Source of the DNA: Schistosoma haematobium
Taxonomy: Eukaryota > Platyhelminthes > Trematoda > Strigeidida > Schistosomatidae
Direction: 5' to 3'
DNA length: 64,000 nucleotides
Assembly (NCBI RefSeq): GCF_000699445.3
Contig: NC_067197.1
Span: 12,592,152-12,656,151 of the forward strand
Shown here: positions 27,031-39,636 of the stretch, one piece after another
How the letters are laid out: every line of letters starts with the position of its first letter
Position numbering within the stretch: the stretch's first letter is position 1
Program-made: the position numbers and the translations under genes
Notes under the pieces: generated by a model
What the model saw: only the letters and a program-made list of their open reading frames with translations
What the model was told of the DNA's origin: nothing
Databases searched by the model: none

Positions 27031-28130
27031 AGAAGAAGGAACAACCAGTTCACTTTGCCCCAGCTATGAGCAATTGGGTGAATAATAACAAACGTAACGA
27101 ACAGGAAATGAGGTTCAAAATCAACCTCACGAAATTGTGGCATCAGTTCACAAAATATCAATCGAAGTATGGTAGTACAATATGGCGTGATACATAAAAA
27201 CTATGTCAAGTAAAACAAAGACGAAATGACCATCAAATAAAATGATTGCTAACCAGGATGTCGAGGATCCGTTCACAATAATCCTGTACCTTATGTTCAA
27301 CGGCAGTAGAAAAGCTGTCCTCAAACCGGTAGAAAACGTGACGTTCATAATTTGGCACCTTTTACGCCACCTGTAAATAACTCCGGCTTAGTATGGAGAC
27401 CAAGGTAGTTATACTTGTTGAAGGGAAGAAGAAACATGTAACTTTCACTTGATGCAGTGTTGTAACATTTTGTTAGCTAGAAAATTAGTACTTCATAATT
27501 AGGAGCATGTACCAGTTAATATTTTTCTCTGTCAATATGCATGGATGCCTGCACATAATAAATATTCTGCAGTTACACTCCTGTTTGTGGGCACCAACCT
27601 CATACAACTTTCCTTGATCACCGATAAAAAGCAAATCAATGTGCATATGCGAAATTCTTGAAATTCCCCTGATACTTTCTTTATAGCGAATGGTGTAAGC
27701 TGACAGAGTATGAGAACTACGTTTTTTGGCGCTTTGTACGTGTAGCACCTACCAGCCATAATCTTTTCCTTCTTAGTTTTTCGTGGCGGTTTCCTGATTT
27801 CTGTCATTAACTTCGCTCATACATTTATGCAGTGGATCACCTCGTCTAAAATAACGTTTAATTTATCGGCCGATAGCTTTAACATGACTATTTATGTTAA
27901 TACCCCAAGTTCATACATGACCGTTATAAGCTGTGGCCCACGTTGTCTTTCAAGGAAATCAATCCCTACTATGTTCAAATTTTACTGTGGTCTGACATTG
28001 AAACACCGTTCATCGATTCACCTACCGCTTAAGACCCGGACAACAAAAGAACCAGGTTGTAGTTAAGGTACCAAAAGTTTACTAGTAAATTACAAGTAAC
28101 CAACTGCTAGGTTTGAAGCCGTCACGAGTT
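27031..28130. other. No secure feature
   Basis: No repeat recognised. A minus-strand frame at 27532-27807 starts with a clean ATG (MTEIRKPPRKTKKEK) and another covers 27485-27748. Neither shows a family signature I can defend. Confidence 0.35.
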
Positions 28131-28134
28131 CACT

Positions 28135-28385
28135 TAATTGGCGAACGAGAACAAGACTCGGCGACCAAAGACCAGTAAGCTAGCTATTGATGCGTCCCAG
28201 CTCCGCTAACTAGGGAGAGAAGCCCAAGCTCGGAATGGGGAAGTATATCCTGCAAACAGCCAGAAACGAGCGATAAAAACAAACACGATTCAAAACGTAT
28301 ATATACAGTGCAAAACCGTCCTTGGGGAGAGTTACCAAATAGCATAATAAAAGACGCAACGGACCAATAGCACTTAATGTATTTC
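28135..28385 (+). repeat. Dispersed repeat R1, copy 2
   Basis: Matches the copies at 6855-7135 and 51528-51735: 'ctagctattgatgcgtcccagctccgctaactag', 'agtatatcc', 'cagccag', 'cgtatatatacagtgc', 'aatagcataataaaag'. Same orientation. Confidence 0.7.
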
Positions 28386-28389
28386 GCAG

Positions 28390-29380
28390 TGGGAAATACG
28401 ACATGAAGGTGACAAGAGCGCTTTTGGCGCGAAAACAAAGAAGTTCAAATTTTCTAAATGAATTACAAGATTAGGTTCTTTCCCGAGTGAGTTCTGGGGA
28501 TCTAACGTCCTCAACACCGACTCAAATATATTGTTCTAATGAATGTCGTAAAAACTACGTGAGAAATCAGTTTTTAGGTTTCCGGATGCAAACTTCCGAA
28601 ATATCAGACCAAAACAGCATGAAACCGAGAATATCCAAGGTCAAAGTTATGAACAAACTAGTCCAGAACTTCAGTAAAACAAATTCATCCAAAATGGGGT
28701 ATTCAGTGAGTTCTTAGGAAACTCGAAACGCAGACTGCCAGATTAGCAAACACGACATTCAATGTAACACACTCTTTGAAGATTGAGCATTATTCCTTGA
28801 GCTTTTGGCTTAAAATGAAATGTACATTTCAAAACAACCAACTTATATTTCCATCGTACTTTCAGATAAGCCGAATTCCCACGCGCATGTAGTGTAGAAT
28901 CCGAACTACGGTTTTGACTGAAGAATAGCCGCTCAGGTAGGTTAGACACGCGCCCTCGCCCGTCAAAATCAAAACAAGTAATCGGGTAAATGACGGTTCT
29001 AAACAAATATTACCACCCGGCTATTCAACCAATAATTGTTCGATCAATCAAATCAGTCACAACAAATGAACGCTATTCTATCCCGACTGGATAAAATACG
29101 CACAAAAGGAGGAGCAAATCAATATGGCTGCCGCCAAGAACAAGTATCGAGTAAAACAACATAGATGCAGTTCGGGAAGAAACACAAAAGCTTAGTGAAG
29201 GCGTAGGAAAAATAAAACTATAATAAAAAACACAAATATTAACAATTCAAATGTAATCAAAAACTAACAATGTGCAACCAAGGGGATCAACAGAAACAAA
29301 GTGCAAGTGTATACATGGAGGGATTTTCACACACACACAAAACATTCAAAACGGACCTTATATGTAGTGAGCAGACATAT
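28390..29380. other. No recognisable feature
   Basis: Short open frames exist on both strands (28487-28717 plus, 28743-29006 minus). Neither is recognisable and no repeat partner was found. Confidence 0.4.
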
Positions 29381-29384
29381 CTAT

Positions 29385-30290
29385 TTATTTTAATTATTTC
29401 CCTGAACAAATAAACACTGGTACAAGGGGGCACCAAATACATATGCACCACTCAATAACAATGAGAATGGGAAGAGATAGAGGATTCAAAGTACGTATAG
29501 TAAAAAAGAACCATGGACAGAAAACGGTGTATGAGAGTAAAATAATAATGAAAAAAAGGTTCCGTTAGGAAAATTACAACCAGAAAAAATTCTTTCAGTT
29601 AAGAAAGTTACAACCACTTTTTATGAAAGAAAATAAAAGAACGTTACAGCAGGATCGCCACTGGCTTCTATTCTGAGCCATATCTGATAACGTCTCTAGC
29701 CACTGTGTCGCACCATCTCTCAGACCCCAACCAGGGAGTCGTCAAGGTCCAACAGAAGCCAGTCCTTTGCAGCTTTCTTTCATACCACGACACCATGTCA
29801 TACACTGACCACCTCTCCGCTTCTTCCAACCGGTCCCAGAGTCGGCAAATAATGCACGACGTGGAATTCTCTGAGACGACATTCGGAGAACATGTCCAAG
29901 CCACCGAAGTCGGTGTTTCAAGATGGTAACACCAATTGAATTATCATCTCTGTGCCCGAACACACGATGCCGAGCCTCTGCATTACTGACATGGTGTTGC
30001 CACTTGATGTTAGCAATCCCTCGGAGACAACGATGATCGAACACAGAGAGTCGTCTAACGTCCTCAACTCGGAGAGGCCAGGTTTCACAAGCATAGAGCA
30101 AAACTGCTCTCACCAACGCTTTGTAGATCCGACCTTTTGCGGCCAGACTAACATCACGAAGGCGCCAAAGATGGCTCAGATTGGTATAAGCCGCTCTGGC
30201 TTTCACTATACGTGAATTGATCTCACCACTAACGCCACCACCAGCATTTATGTAGAGGCTTATTTCCTCTATATCTGACTCCAATAAATA
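29385..30290 (-). mobile_element. RTE-clade LINE (family A), 5'-truncated 3' fragment
   Basis: The minus-strand frame 30284-29742 reads GEINSRIVKARAAYTNLSHLWRLRD, the RT C-terminus, followed by the conserved tail (HRLRWLGHVLRMS, CMTWCRGMKESCKG, then DMAQNRSQWRS in a shifted frame). It matches the nearly intact copy at 43.1-46.1 kb. The 3' UTR matches to about 29390, including 'caagggggcaccaaatacatatg'. Confidence 0.9.
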
Positions 30291-30294
30291 GTAT

Positions 30295-31230
30295 CCCTTT
30301 AACTGAGTATTTAACTCAGGCTAAGTCTCCTAGTAGAATTGTGGATTTACTCGAGATTATTCAAAAGCCTGAACACCAGTTATAAAGATAGTCTATTGTT
30401 AAAGATTGGTAAAATCTGCAAGCGTACAGGAAGCAAGCACGCAGGGAAATCAAGAGTTTTTGTGTTAAAAATCCATATATATTTATGAGTGTTAATCAAG
30501 TATGTATAAATTATTGATTGTCTGTGCATTACAACCTATGGGAGGATGGATTGAAGATTGGTGTGCAGAAATGTTATCAATCATACTCACACAGAAATTT
30601 ACATAGCGGATTTGGTGTCTCAATTACGGTGAGCAGATAAATAATACAGTAGTTGAATGGGCTTACTACATAAGCTCCCATCCAGAACGTTGATGTTTTC
30701 TACAAAAAAATATTTAATAACATCTTTGTTTGACAAGGAGATAAAAGAAAATTGTTTTTAAAATAAATATACAGCTTGATATGATGAGTAAGAGTTAAGT
30801 TGTAATGTTGAAACGTTTTATTTCATGTATGTAAAAATGTATATTTGACGTCAACGAATTGCATAAAGTTAAAATGTAAGCATAATAAAGATCCGTGGGG
30901 CCAATAGAAAATTGTAGTGAAAATGGAGATTTTTGTGTGATAAGAACAATCTCAGGATTTGGTCTAGATAAATATGGTGGTTGCTACATACCTATCTGGC
31001 CAGTGTAATCTTCTTCCTGATCTTGCTGTAGTTTCTGTTGTTACTGAACTTCTATGTGAAGTATTATTTGTTTCAGGTAGTTTCTGTGATGTTTGCTATG
31101 CTGCGGATTTAGACAGTCTTATCGTTGTCTGTTTCTCAGTGTACCGTAAAAACCCTGGTTTTACTCCGTAGATGCTAAAAGCGTTGAGCTTTTGTTGTTT
31201 TGCTATGTCTTGGTAGTTTGTACCAGGGAA
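30295..31230. other. No recognisable feature
   Basis: AT-rich spacer between two antisense LINEs. A 65-codon plus-strand frame at 30974-31171 has no recognisable content. Confidence 0.4.
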
Positions 31231-31239
31231 TGAGAAGGT

Positions 31240-34200
31240 TACTTACTTAATTACGCTTGTTACTCCACGTGAAGAAGCTTTCTCTATCCAACACTCTCCT
31301 GGGCAATCCTTTCCAGCTCTTTCATCCTTTTCATATCCGCTCATGTTTCTCGACGTAGTGCGTTCCTTGGCTTCCCTCTCCTCCGCCTTCCTTCAGGATT
31401 CCAAGTTAGGGCTTACCTCGTGATGCAGTTTGACGGTTTGCGTAATGTATGTCCTATCCATTTCCATCGTCTTTTTCTAATTTCTTCTTCAGCTGGAAGC
31501 TGGTTTGTTCTCTCCCACAAAAGGCTGTTGCTGATGGTATCGGACCAATGGATGTTGAGTATCTTGCGTAGACAGCTATTTATAAATACTTGTGCTTTCT
31601 TGATTGTGGTTGTTGTAGTTCTCCAAATTTCAGCTCCGTATAGTAGAACTGTCTTGATGTTCGCACTGAAGGTTCTGACTTTGATATTGGTTGACGGTTT
31701 TTTGAACTCCATATGTTCTTCAATTGAAGGAATTCGGCCCTTACTTCGACAATCCACGCTGTTACGTCTGCATCTCAAACTCCTTGTTCATCGATCATGC
31801 TTCCCAGGTATGTGAAGGATTCTACATCTTCCAGAGTTTCGCCATCAAGAGTGATTGGATTGCTGTTCTCCGCTTTGAATTTGAGGACCTTAGTTTTCCC
31901 TTTGTGTATGCTGAGGCCTACTGATGCAGAGACTGCTGCTACACTGGCTGTCTTTATCTGCATTTATTCGTGTATGTGCGATAGGAGGGCTAGGTCATCT
32001 GTGAAGTCCAAATCGTCAAATTGGTTCTGAGCTGTCCATTGTATTCCATGCTTCCTGTCAGATTTCGAGGTCTTCATAATCCAGTCGACCACCAGAAGAA
32101 AGAGGAAGGGCGAGAGTATTCAGCCTTGTCTGACTCAAGTCATTACTTGGAATGCATCTGCCAGTTGTCCTCTATGCACAACTTTGCACTGTAGTCTGTC
32201 GCATGAATTCTGTATCATCTTAACGGTCTTCCCAGGCACATCATAGTGTCGAAAAAGTTTCCATAATGTTCTCCTATCCACACTGTCAAATAACTTCTCA
32301 TAGTCAATGACGTTGATGTATAATGACGAATTACACTGAACTGATTGTCCGACGATGATTCGTAGTGCAGCAATTTGGTCTGTGGACGACCGATCCTTAC
32401 GGAATCCAGCTTGTCGACCTCGAAGTTGGGCGTCTACTGAGTCTGTCATCCGGTTCAGCAACACTGTTGTAAACTTTTCCTTGTACTGACAGTAGTTAGT
32501 GCCTCTGTAGTTCTCACATTTGCTCAGATCTTTCTTTGGTCTCTTGATGAGGTGTCCTTCTTTCCAGTCCATCGGCACTTGTTCTTCCTCCCAAATTTTC
32601 CTGAATAGAAGGTGAAGCATACTTGCAGCTACAGTGCTTCGGCTGGTATATTGTCAGATCCTGTTGCTTTCCCGCTCTTGATTTGTCTGATGGCCGTTCC
32701 GATTTCTTCCGTCGTTGGTGGGTTGATATCTATAGAAAGATTTGTATGTGCTGCTTCAATGCCGGTATATGCAATGGAGCCGACCTATTCAGGAGTTCCT
32801 CGAAGTAATAATAATAATAATTTATTCTCAAATAACAGTTTGTTACATGAGGCATGCCAGTTTACAGGCAAGATCAAATTTTTACCCACTGTAGTAAACT
32901 ACTCAGCTGGGTTGATAGTTTAAAAGATATGAATGTAGATGGTTTTAGTCAGTATCACCGTTGGCGCGCTTCATGAAAGTCGCGTTGCGAATGTTTAACT
33001 GATGGTCAAGGATAAGTCCATTGAAGGTATGAGCTTCTAGAAATCGCAACCTTATGTTCATTTGGAATATCCAAGCCTTTAAGGATGGTGCAGGATGAAG
33101 TCACCCGTTCCATATCTCAAGGGGGCTGAAAGAGGGAGCATGTAAAAGAAAACACGAGAGGCAGAGTAGCCAATATTCATGAAGGACTGTTTAAGGTATG
33201 ATTACTCAGTCTACTTTTCTTTTATTAAGGTATTTGTTAAGCAAGAGCATTTTAATAGGTTAAAGAAAATAAGTGTAAACAAGGTATGAGTGGACATACA
33301 ACTGACAAATGGAGGGGATTCAGAAAGGAGCTGAAAGTATGAGACTATGTGTGGTCATAAAATATAGTGCTAAAAACAGTTATTGTGATATACAATTGAC
33401 TATCTTCCTTTTTTTATCGAAGCTGTTGGAGCCCTTTCCATCTCTTTTTGTATTATTATTATTTTTTAAGTACTCTGCCTATCTGTTCTGTTGTTCTTAA
33501 ATTTCAGTGCTTGGCCTGCCTTCTTTGTCTTTGACCGGTCTCTCTGGATTACCATATTTCCCTGCTACTTTCTTCGTTGTATCATGAAGCTGTTTCATAT
33601 TTCATTCTCTTACAGCTTTTTCCGCCGACGTTGCTAGTTCTTCCATGTATTTTTTCTTGTCAGCTCTAATACTCTTCTTCACTTGCTTGTTTGCTTCTAT
33701 GTGCTCAGCTTGTGCTTGGACTTTCTCTGATCGTGTTCGGTTGTTGTTAATTGCTGCCTTCTTGTTCTTCCTTTCTTTGATCTTGTCCAGTGTTTCTGTA
33801 GAGATCCATTCCTTATGATGGTGCTTCTTTAGACCCAGAACCTCTTGACACGTTGAAGTTAGTGATTCTTTGATACTTTTCCAGTTGTCCTTCATAGTAG
33901 TTTCTTCCTTCAGTAGATCTTGTAAGGCTTGGAACCTGTTGTTGAGAGCTATCTTGAATTCATTGAGTTTGTCAGTATCTCGAAGGAAGTCTGTATTGAA
34001 CCTTTGTAGTGCTGTTTGTCCACTTGTCCAGTTCTTCTTTAGCTTCTGTTTTAAATTGGCCACAACTAGGTGGTGATCTAAAGCTATACCAGCTCCTCTC
34101 CTGGTTCTCACGTCTTCCATTGTCCTTCGGAATTTTTTATTGATACAAATATGATCTATCTGGTTCTCTGTGGTGTGGTCCGGTGAGATCCATGTAGCTT

Positions 34201-35060
34201 TGTGTATACGTTTGTGTGGAAATATTGTGCTTCCTATGACCAATTTGTTGAATGCACACGGATTTGCAAATCTTTCCCCATTTTTGTTTCCCCCACAGTC
34301 CATGTCGTCTCATGATATCTTCATATCCGATGTTGTCTACTCCGACTTTGGCGTTTAGATCTTCCGTCAGAATGGTGGGGTCCTTTCTTGGTCACTTCTC
34401 TGTGATTGGTTGCAGCCGCCCGCAGAACTGATCTTTAATATGGTCGTCGCCATCAATGGTGGGTGCATCACATTGGATAGTATTCATTGTGATCCCCTCC
34501 TTCTTTGTTTTGAATGATGCTTTGATGATTCTGGATCCGTAAGATTCCTATCCTACAAGTGCATTTCGTGTTACTTTGAACAGCATTAGAGCAACTCCCT
34601 GAGTGTGTGGAGCATTCTCCACTTAGTAACCGGAGTATAGCAGCACCTCGCCCGTATTTAGCCTTTGTTGTCCAGCCTGAGTCCAATGGGTTTCGCTCAT
34701 TCCCAGTACTCCCAAGTTGTATCTCCTCATTCCTGTTGCTATTTGACTGGTCTTCCCAGTCTTTCACATTATCCGGACGTTCCATGTACCTATAAAAATT
34801 GTTGATCTGGTTGTTAGAAGAGACATCGGCCTCGTGGCTTCCGAAGGAACTTGGCTTTCACCATGAGGCGTCATAGTTCTTCTAAATGAAGACCTTCTAA
34901 CTCCGAGGGCAGAGTTTAAATGGTTTGAACTATTTTTTTCTGGTTAGCGTTTTTTAGCGAGTTAGTTTTCTACAAAACGGGGTCGCTAACCCCATGCCCA
35001 ACCCTCGCCTTTTACCTGGGCTTGGGACCGACAGTAACTCTAGAAGAGCTACAGGCGGAG
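31240..35060 (-). mobile_element. SR2-like RTE LINE, nearly full length, with insertion
   Basis: The minus-strand order is complete. The 5' UTR reaches about 35050. The start codon is near 34826, giving MSLLTTRSTIF and a GTW-type endonuclease start. Endonuclease continues with NQIDHICINKKFRR and SDHHLV-like residues at 34303-34000. A linker follows. RT reads KCENYRG, QAGFRKDRSSTDQI, INVIDYEKLFDSVDRRTLW, then DLDFTDDLALLSH. The C-terminus carries [24 protein letters not shown]. The RT motif C reads F-T-D-D. Multiple stops and shifts (for example around 32140 and 34560) make it inactive. A 660-bp insertion interrupts the linker-RT boundary at 32808-33467. Confidence 0.88.
32808..33467. mobile_element. 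660-bp insertion in the SR2-like LINE, flanked by AAGTA
   Basis: Its host sequence resumes on both sides (WAEYF before, EELLNR after, read on the minus strand). AAGTA occurs at 32803-32807 and 33468-33472 as a 5-bp target-site duplication. Both ends carry ATA/ATT repeats in inverted arrangement (ATAATAATAATAATTT on the left; ATTATTATTATTTTTT on the right). The interior has no recognisable coding region. It could be a SINE or truncated LINE with an (ATT)n tail, or a small element with terminal inverted repeats. Confidence 0.6.
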
Positions 35061-35099
35061 TTGATTGAGAAGGTATTGATATTTGATCTCGATAGTGCA

Positions 35100-35483
35100 T
35101 CTACAGAGTTGGAAGTTTTTCGTAAGTACCATATGGAGAGGTGATGCTCACGGACTATCGAAGGGGCGTATGATGCCCAACTCTGTCACATTGTTGAGTT
35201 TGTTCTTTGTGAGAACCAAAAGAGAGGGGTCAAGGTGTCTTGAACGTGCGAACACTGATGGTCCCTCTGTCTTTATGTGATGTACGAAGGTATGTGTCGG
35301 TTTGTCACGTTTGAAAATTGGTCGTAAAAAGTCCGGGAACTGATTAAGTAAATTGATGTATTTGTCATTCTTGCGGTGAGGTTTGATTAATAAATGTATA
35401 AACGTCTCGTCAGATATAATCCCTCTAATTTCACTGCTATGATCGAAAAGGACAGGTTTCCAGTTTCTAACGTCTAGCAGCAT
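35100..35483 (-). mobile_element. Gypsy-type RT fragment
   Basis: The minus-strand frame reads EGPSVFARSRHLDPSLLVLTKNKLNNVTELGIIRPFDSP. This is the segment just upstream of and into the RT fingers of a CsRn1-type pol, comparable with PSVFSKARRLAPEKLRLAKNEF in the two Gypsy copies but clearly diverged. It is followed on the same strand by nothing recognisable and preceded by an RTE fragment, so it is an isolated scrap from another, related Gypsy family. Confidence 0.75.
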
Positions 35484-36450
35484 TTTATGGAATTGCAGAA
35501 AGTCAATGACGATGAAGCTCCACCGGACAATGGAGAGAAATGCATGTATGCCCTCACTCTACCTGAGGTGTTTGTATACAGGGCTTTTAGGATGTTAGTA
35601 AACTTCTCAGACACACCCTCCTTTATTAGACAATCCCAGAAAACAGTCCTGTCCAACGAATAGAAGGCAGCCCCGATGTCAAGAAACACTAAGATTGTTG
35701 GCTGGTGGTAAGTATGACGGTGTTCCAACATTTGGCGGAGGGTGAAGATATGATTACTACATCTTCGACCAGCACGAAAACCAGCCTGCTCCTCGCGAGT
35801 CAGTCTTTCTCGGGTTTTGAACGACCTACGAAGTATAACGGAAGCCAATAGTTGGGACGCAATCAGAAGTAGATTTATCCCCGGACAGTTGTTACAGAAA
35901 CGATGTGAACCCTTTTTAACGATAGGAACAACTATCGACGCATTCCACGATGTTAGAACACCCTCTAACTGCAAAACATTTGTAAACAACTCAGCCAGTT
36001 CCTTAGCCAGAAGGCTGTCACTGTTTTTAAAAAGAGCCAGTGTCTAGTTCCTGAGCCTGGTTGTTTGTGACTTTTCAGGAGTTAGAGTTCTTTGCAAACT
36101 TCCGCGTCATTTGGTGGATCAGTCGTCACAGGCGATGGAGGGCAGGAAAGTCTGAACGATATGGCCGGAGTAGCAAAGCAGTTGAACTGCTCCTCTAAAA
36201 CTCCGCCCGTCGTCCAAGACGTCGGTAGGTGTTGTTGATTGGCATTCCGTTCGCTTCAGGCAGTTTCACACCAGACATCTTACTGTCAGTGACTCCGATG
36301 AGTTGAAAGAGCCTGCGGAAGTTGGTGTGGGGACGTTGAAGAAGTCCAGTGTGATTGATGTACGTGGTTTCAGAAAGACTGGTTCAGTATTCGTAGTCGG
36401 TCGTAGCATTCAACTTTCGACCAGTCAGTGACTTGAGATTGTTCAGATAG
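35474..36450 (-). mobile_element. RTE-clade LINE (family A), RT fragment
   Basis: Minus-strand frames read SWNASIVVPIVKKGSHRFCNN, EEQAGFRAGRRCSNHIFTLRQMLEHR, LVFLDIGAAFYSLDRTVFWDCL and NTSGRVRAYMH, RT motifs of the family A element. Degenerate upstream endonuclease-RT linker extends to about 36450. It stops before motif C; both ends are truncated. Confidence 0.85.
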
Positions 36451-36639
36451 GACAGAATCCTTACTGTGGGCAATTTTCTGTATAAGTTGAAAAATAAAGT
36501 AAACAAAATGAGGATAACGAAGAGTAGATAAGTCACTCAACACAAAAGCAACAAAAACGAATGTTTGTGAATATGATTTGTCCGAATGCGAACAGAAGTG
36601 AAAATAATTTTCGCGATAGTAATCATCATTCGATTTGTG

Positions 36640-36736
36640 TGTGAGACGGCGTACCCCCGGTGCCCAAACTTAAATATGTGATTTTCTTAGGAGGCTACAC
36701 CTAAAACTCAAAGGTCTAATCCACAAGGCAATGGAG
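36640..36736 (+). repeat. Dispersed repeat R2, left half (target of Gypsy copy 2)
   Basis: 'gattttcttagg', 'cctaaaactcaaaggtctaatccacaaggcaatggag' matches 58440-58508. The repeat resumes at 40831 after the Gypsy element. Confidence 0.75.
36733..36736 (+). repeat. Target-site duplication (left), GGAG
   Basis: GGAG occurs here and at 40831-40834, directly outside the two LTRs. The unoccupied R2 copy has a single GGAG (58505-58508). Confidence 0.85.
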
Positions 36737-37062
36737 TGAAGATGCCACAGGCATTCAGAGTTTGATAACGCTTTAACCAGCGACACCTTCTGATATGAAT
36801 TGTACCCACCAAGTGAAATCAAAAGACAGAAGCGAGGAGGTTGGAAGATATATTTGATAGGCTATCAATATATTGAGGATCGTCTGATCTAATCTGGCTA
36901 GTGATTGCAAGGGTTGTTGAACACGACGTTCCCACTCGTGATCTGGTGCGGATGCATAACCGAGAGCCTTCAGCTAGGTGAGTCGATTAAAACTAGTGTG
37001 GTCAGCGTCCAATGTCGAAGACTTACAGAGTTATTTATTTTGGGGATTTGTTTACCGCTACA
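36737..37062 (-). repeat. 3' LTR of copy 2
   Basis: 326 bp, TGTAGCGG...TCTTCA on the minus strand. It includes the 23-bp segment missing from the 5' LTR of the same element. Confidence 0.93.
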
Positions 37063-37065
37063 TAT

Positions 37066-37078
37066 CACTTTTCCCCCT
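37066..37078 (-). promoter_or_regulatory. Polypurine tract of copy 2
   Basis: AGGGGGAAAAGTG on the minus strand, adjacent to the 3' LTR. Confidence 0.75.
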
Positions 37079-37577
37079 AGTGGGGTAGTGATGACCCTAA
37101 GACGTGGCCAGTCAGAAGCTTAAACCCAACGAGTTTGTCGTTGGTAAACACTCTCCTGATAGCTTGTGGGGTTTAGCAGCGTCTGGTCGTCTTTCCTTAC
37201 TATAAGGGATCACGAATTGCAATGTAGTAAAAAAACAGTGTACGATGAAAAAGTTGATTCCTCGTAAACCTCGTCGTTCTTTTTATCGTCTTTTCCAGCC
37301 TTTCTGGAAAGGAAAGAAAGAATATGTAAGTGCATGTCGAAATAAACTCGTACGCGCTTTAAGACAAAGTGGGAGAAAAAAGGAAAATAAACTCATGTAC
37401 ATGTGATAGCGTAAAAGCGATTTTTACGAAACAGCTTTTTTGGGTTTTTTAAAAGAATTTTAATACACATATATTGGCAAAATAATAAATCTATATAAAT
37501 ATGAGCATATCAAAAAATTTTTATATTATATATAATGTCATGGAAAATCGAGATGAGACAACATGTTAACTAGTGTC

Positions 37578-38249
37578 TTACATACAATAGTCGTTCAAAT
37601 GTTCTGGAAATCCTACTCTTCTTCCAGAACGCGTTGTTTTAAGTTTATTTTCAGATACTGTCAAAGTATCATAGTGTGTGTTGGCTGTCGTTTGAGGTGT
37701 TATAAGTGAAGGAGCCGTGTCGTGCGATTGTACCGAAGGAAGATCGACGTGAATAGGATTTCCTTCTAAATATGCTGCTTTGAGGCGATCAAGGCTGATG
37801 CTATCGTTGGTTCCGTTCTTATCGACTATACAATACGTGGGTTTGCGTTGAACAACTTTGAAGGGTCCTTCGTGTGTTGATTCGAGAGGTCGTCGATGTG
37901 AGTCTCGACGAACGAAAACGTGTGTAATATATTGTAACTCAGCTTGAACGAAAACATCAGTTGATTGCGATAGAGTGGAAACAGATTTAACTAAACGCAT
38001 TGCGTTTGTAAGCCTATTCGTGTATGAGGTTAGATCTATGTTCATTGAAGAGGACGAAGGATCCACGAATTCTCCTGGAAGTCGAAGTGTCTTTCCATAA
38101 ACCAGTTGGGCCGCAGTGTATCCAATGTCATCTTTCACTGCATTGCGAATACCTAGTAAGACGAGTGGAAGAGCGTCAGTCCACTGAGAAGTGTTTGCAG
38201 CTGATAGTGAAGCCTTTAGTTGTGCGTGAAAGCGTTCTACTAACCCGTA
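37578..38249 (-). pseudogene. Integrase C-terminal half, copy 2
   Basis: Same content as in copy 1: GLVERFHAQLK with the Glu of DDE, LVYGKTLRLPGEF and the end DYCM. The N-terminal and Asp-bearing parts are deleted (junction near 38249). Confidence 0.85.
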
Positions 38250-39045
38250 TAAGAGTAAGAGGTTTGTGGTCAGTAAAGAGGGTGAATTCACGGCCTTCGA
38301 TGTAGTGTTGAGAATGCTGTGCAGCACAATACATAACTCGGAGTTCCCTACCGAATGTACTGTACCTCGATTCGGTGTCTAGCAACCCTCTAGAGAAAAA
38401 TACCAAAGGTTGCCAGAAGTTGTTAACTCATTGTTGTAAGACTCCTCCGATTGCTGAGTCAGATGCGTCTACTGCGATACTAATGGGTGCTTCGGTGTCC
38501 TGATGAGCAAGCATTGTTGCTTTAGCGATAAGTTCCTTAATTGTGGAGAATGGTTTTCTTGTGATCTCGTCCAGATTGATGGATTTCGCATTTCCACGAA
38601 GCTGGTCAATTAACGGTTTCATGAGTAACGCGCAATTCGGTATGAACCGTCTATAGAAACTTGCAAGGCCGTTAAACGTGCGTAATTGCTTGATCGTGGT
38701 CTGTTCTGGAATGTCGTCAGCAGCCATAGGGATTTGGTTATACGCTTTAACCAAGTTGATTTTCGAAAAGACAGCTGTGCCCTTAAAGGTGGCTGTCAAA
38801 CCATGAGTGTGAGGCAACGAGTAACGATCGGGAGTGGTTTTCACGTTCAATAGCCGATAGTCACCAGTTGGACGCCAGTCGTTGCTGTCCTTTTTAGGGA
38901 CCATGTGCAACGGAGATGCATATGGGCTATTTGACAGTCCTATGGTACCTAAGTCTATCATGTGGTCGAACTCGTTTTTCGCCAACCTTAGTTTTTCGGG
39001 GGCTAGTCGGCGGGCTTTAGAGAATACGGATGGTCCTGTAGTCAT
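38176..39045 (-). pseudogene. RT/RNase H remnant, copy 2
   Basis: Two pieces in the same frame are separated by a TGA (near 38428-38430). They cover the RT fingers, a direct jump from ADDIPE to TTIKQLRTF with loss of the catalytic Y-x-D-D segment (near 38704), the connection and most of RNase H. Protein sequence is identical to copy 1. Confidence 0.85.
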
Positions 39046-39087
39046 TATGTGATGTGTAACGTTGCTAGTTACACACGGTAATTTCTG

Positions 39088-39633
39088 TTACGTTTGGTAC
39101 ATCCTAGAATACTTATTGAGTAGTGGTTGATAGAATGGGTCTATCGTATGCTTAATTGTGACTGGAGATAATCTGCAACCACAAAAGGAATTTACGCAAA
39201 TCGACAAATTAGTGTTTCTGTCTACTAGCCTCCGTTTGCGCGTATCGATGAGTAGATTATGGTGTTGTAGAAGGTCTATATCAATGATTGGCATAGAAAC
39301 ACCTGCAACAACGAAAATCCAGTGAATTAGTTTGCGTAAACTCACGTTAAGGTAAACGTACCTTTGGCCATACGTAGCGATAGGCTTTCCGTTTGCCTCC
39401 TGTAAGTTTAAAACTGATTCGTGAAGCCGATCGTTAGAATTCGCTGTGGGAACGCTAACTTCTGCGCCAGTATCGACGAGGTAGTGAACTCTCGTTGTCA
39501 CATCTGTGACGTACAATAGACGGCTATGTTCGCCGGCTACGGTTGCCGTTAACGCGTGCCGGCTTGAAAGTTTCTCGAATCGTTTTTGTGTCGTTCGATT
39601 TTGAGTTTGGAAGATTGCGGGGTTGTCCGCAAT
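39088..39633 (-). pseudogene. Aspartic protease remnant, copy 2
   Basis: Contains LVDTGAEVSV (active-site Asp) and the LLQHHNL region. It lacks the extra A of copy 1 near the gag-protease join. The protease is therefore read from a different upstream frame. Confidence 0.75.
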
Positions 39634-39636
39634 TTA

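Noticed and set aside
27485..27748. Minus-strand frame with CNCRIFIMCRH, resembling a SWIM-type CxC...CxH zinc motif
   Set aside because: No flanking SWIM or RING similarity. It overlaps another open frame and there is no splice support.
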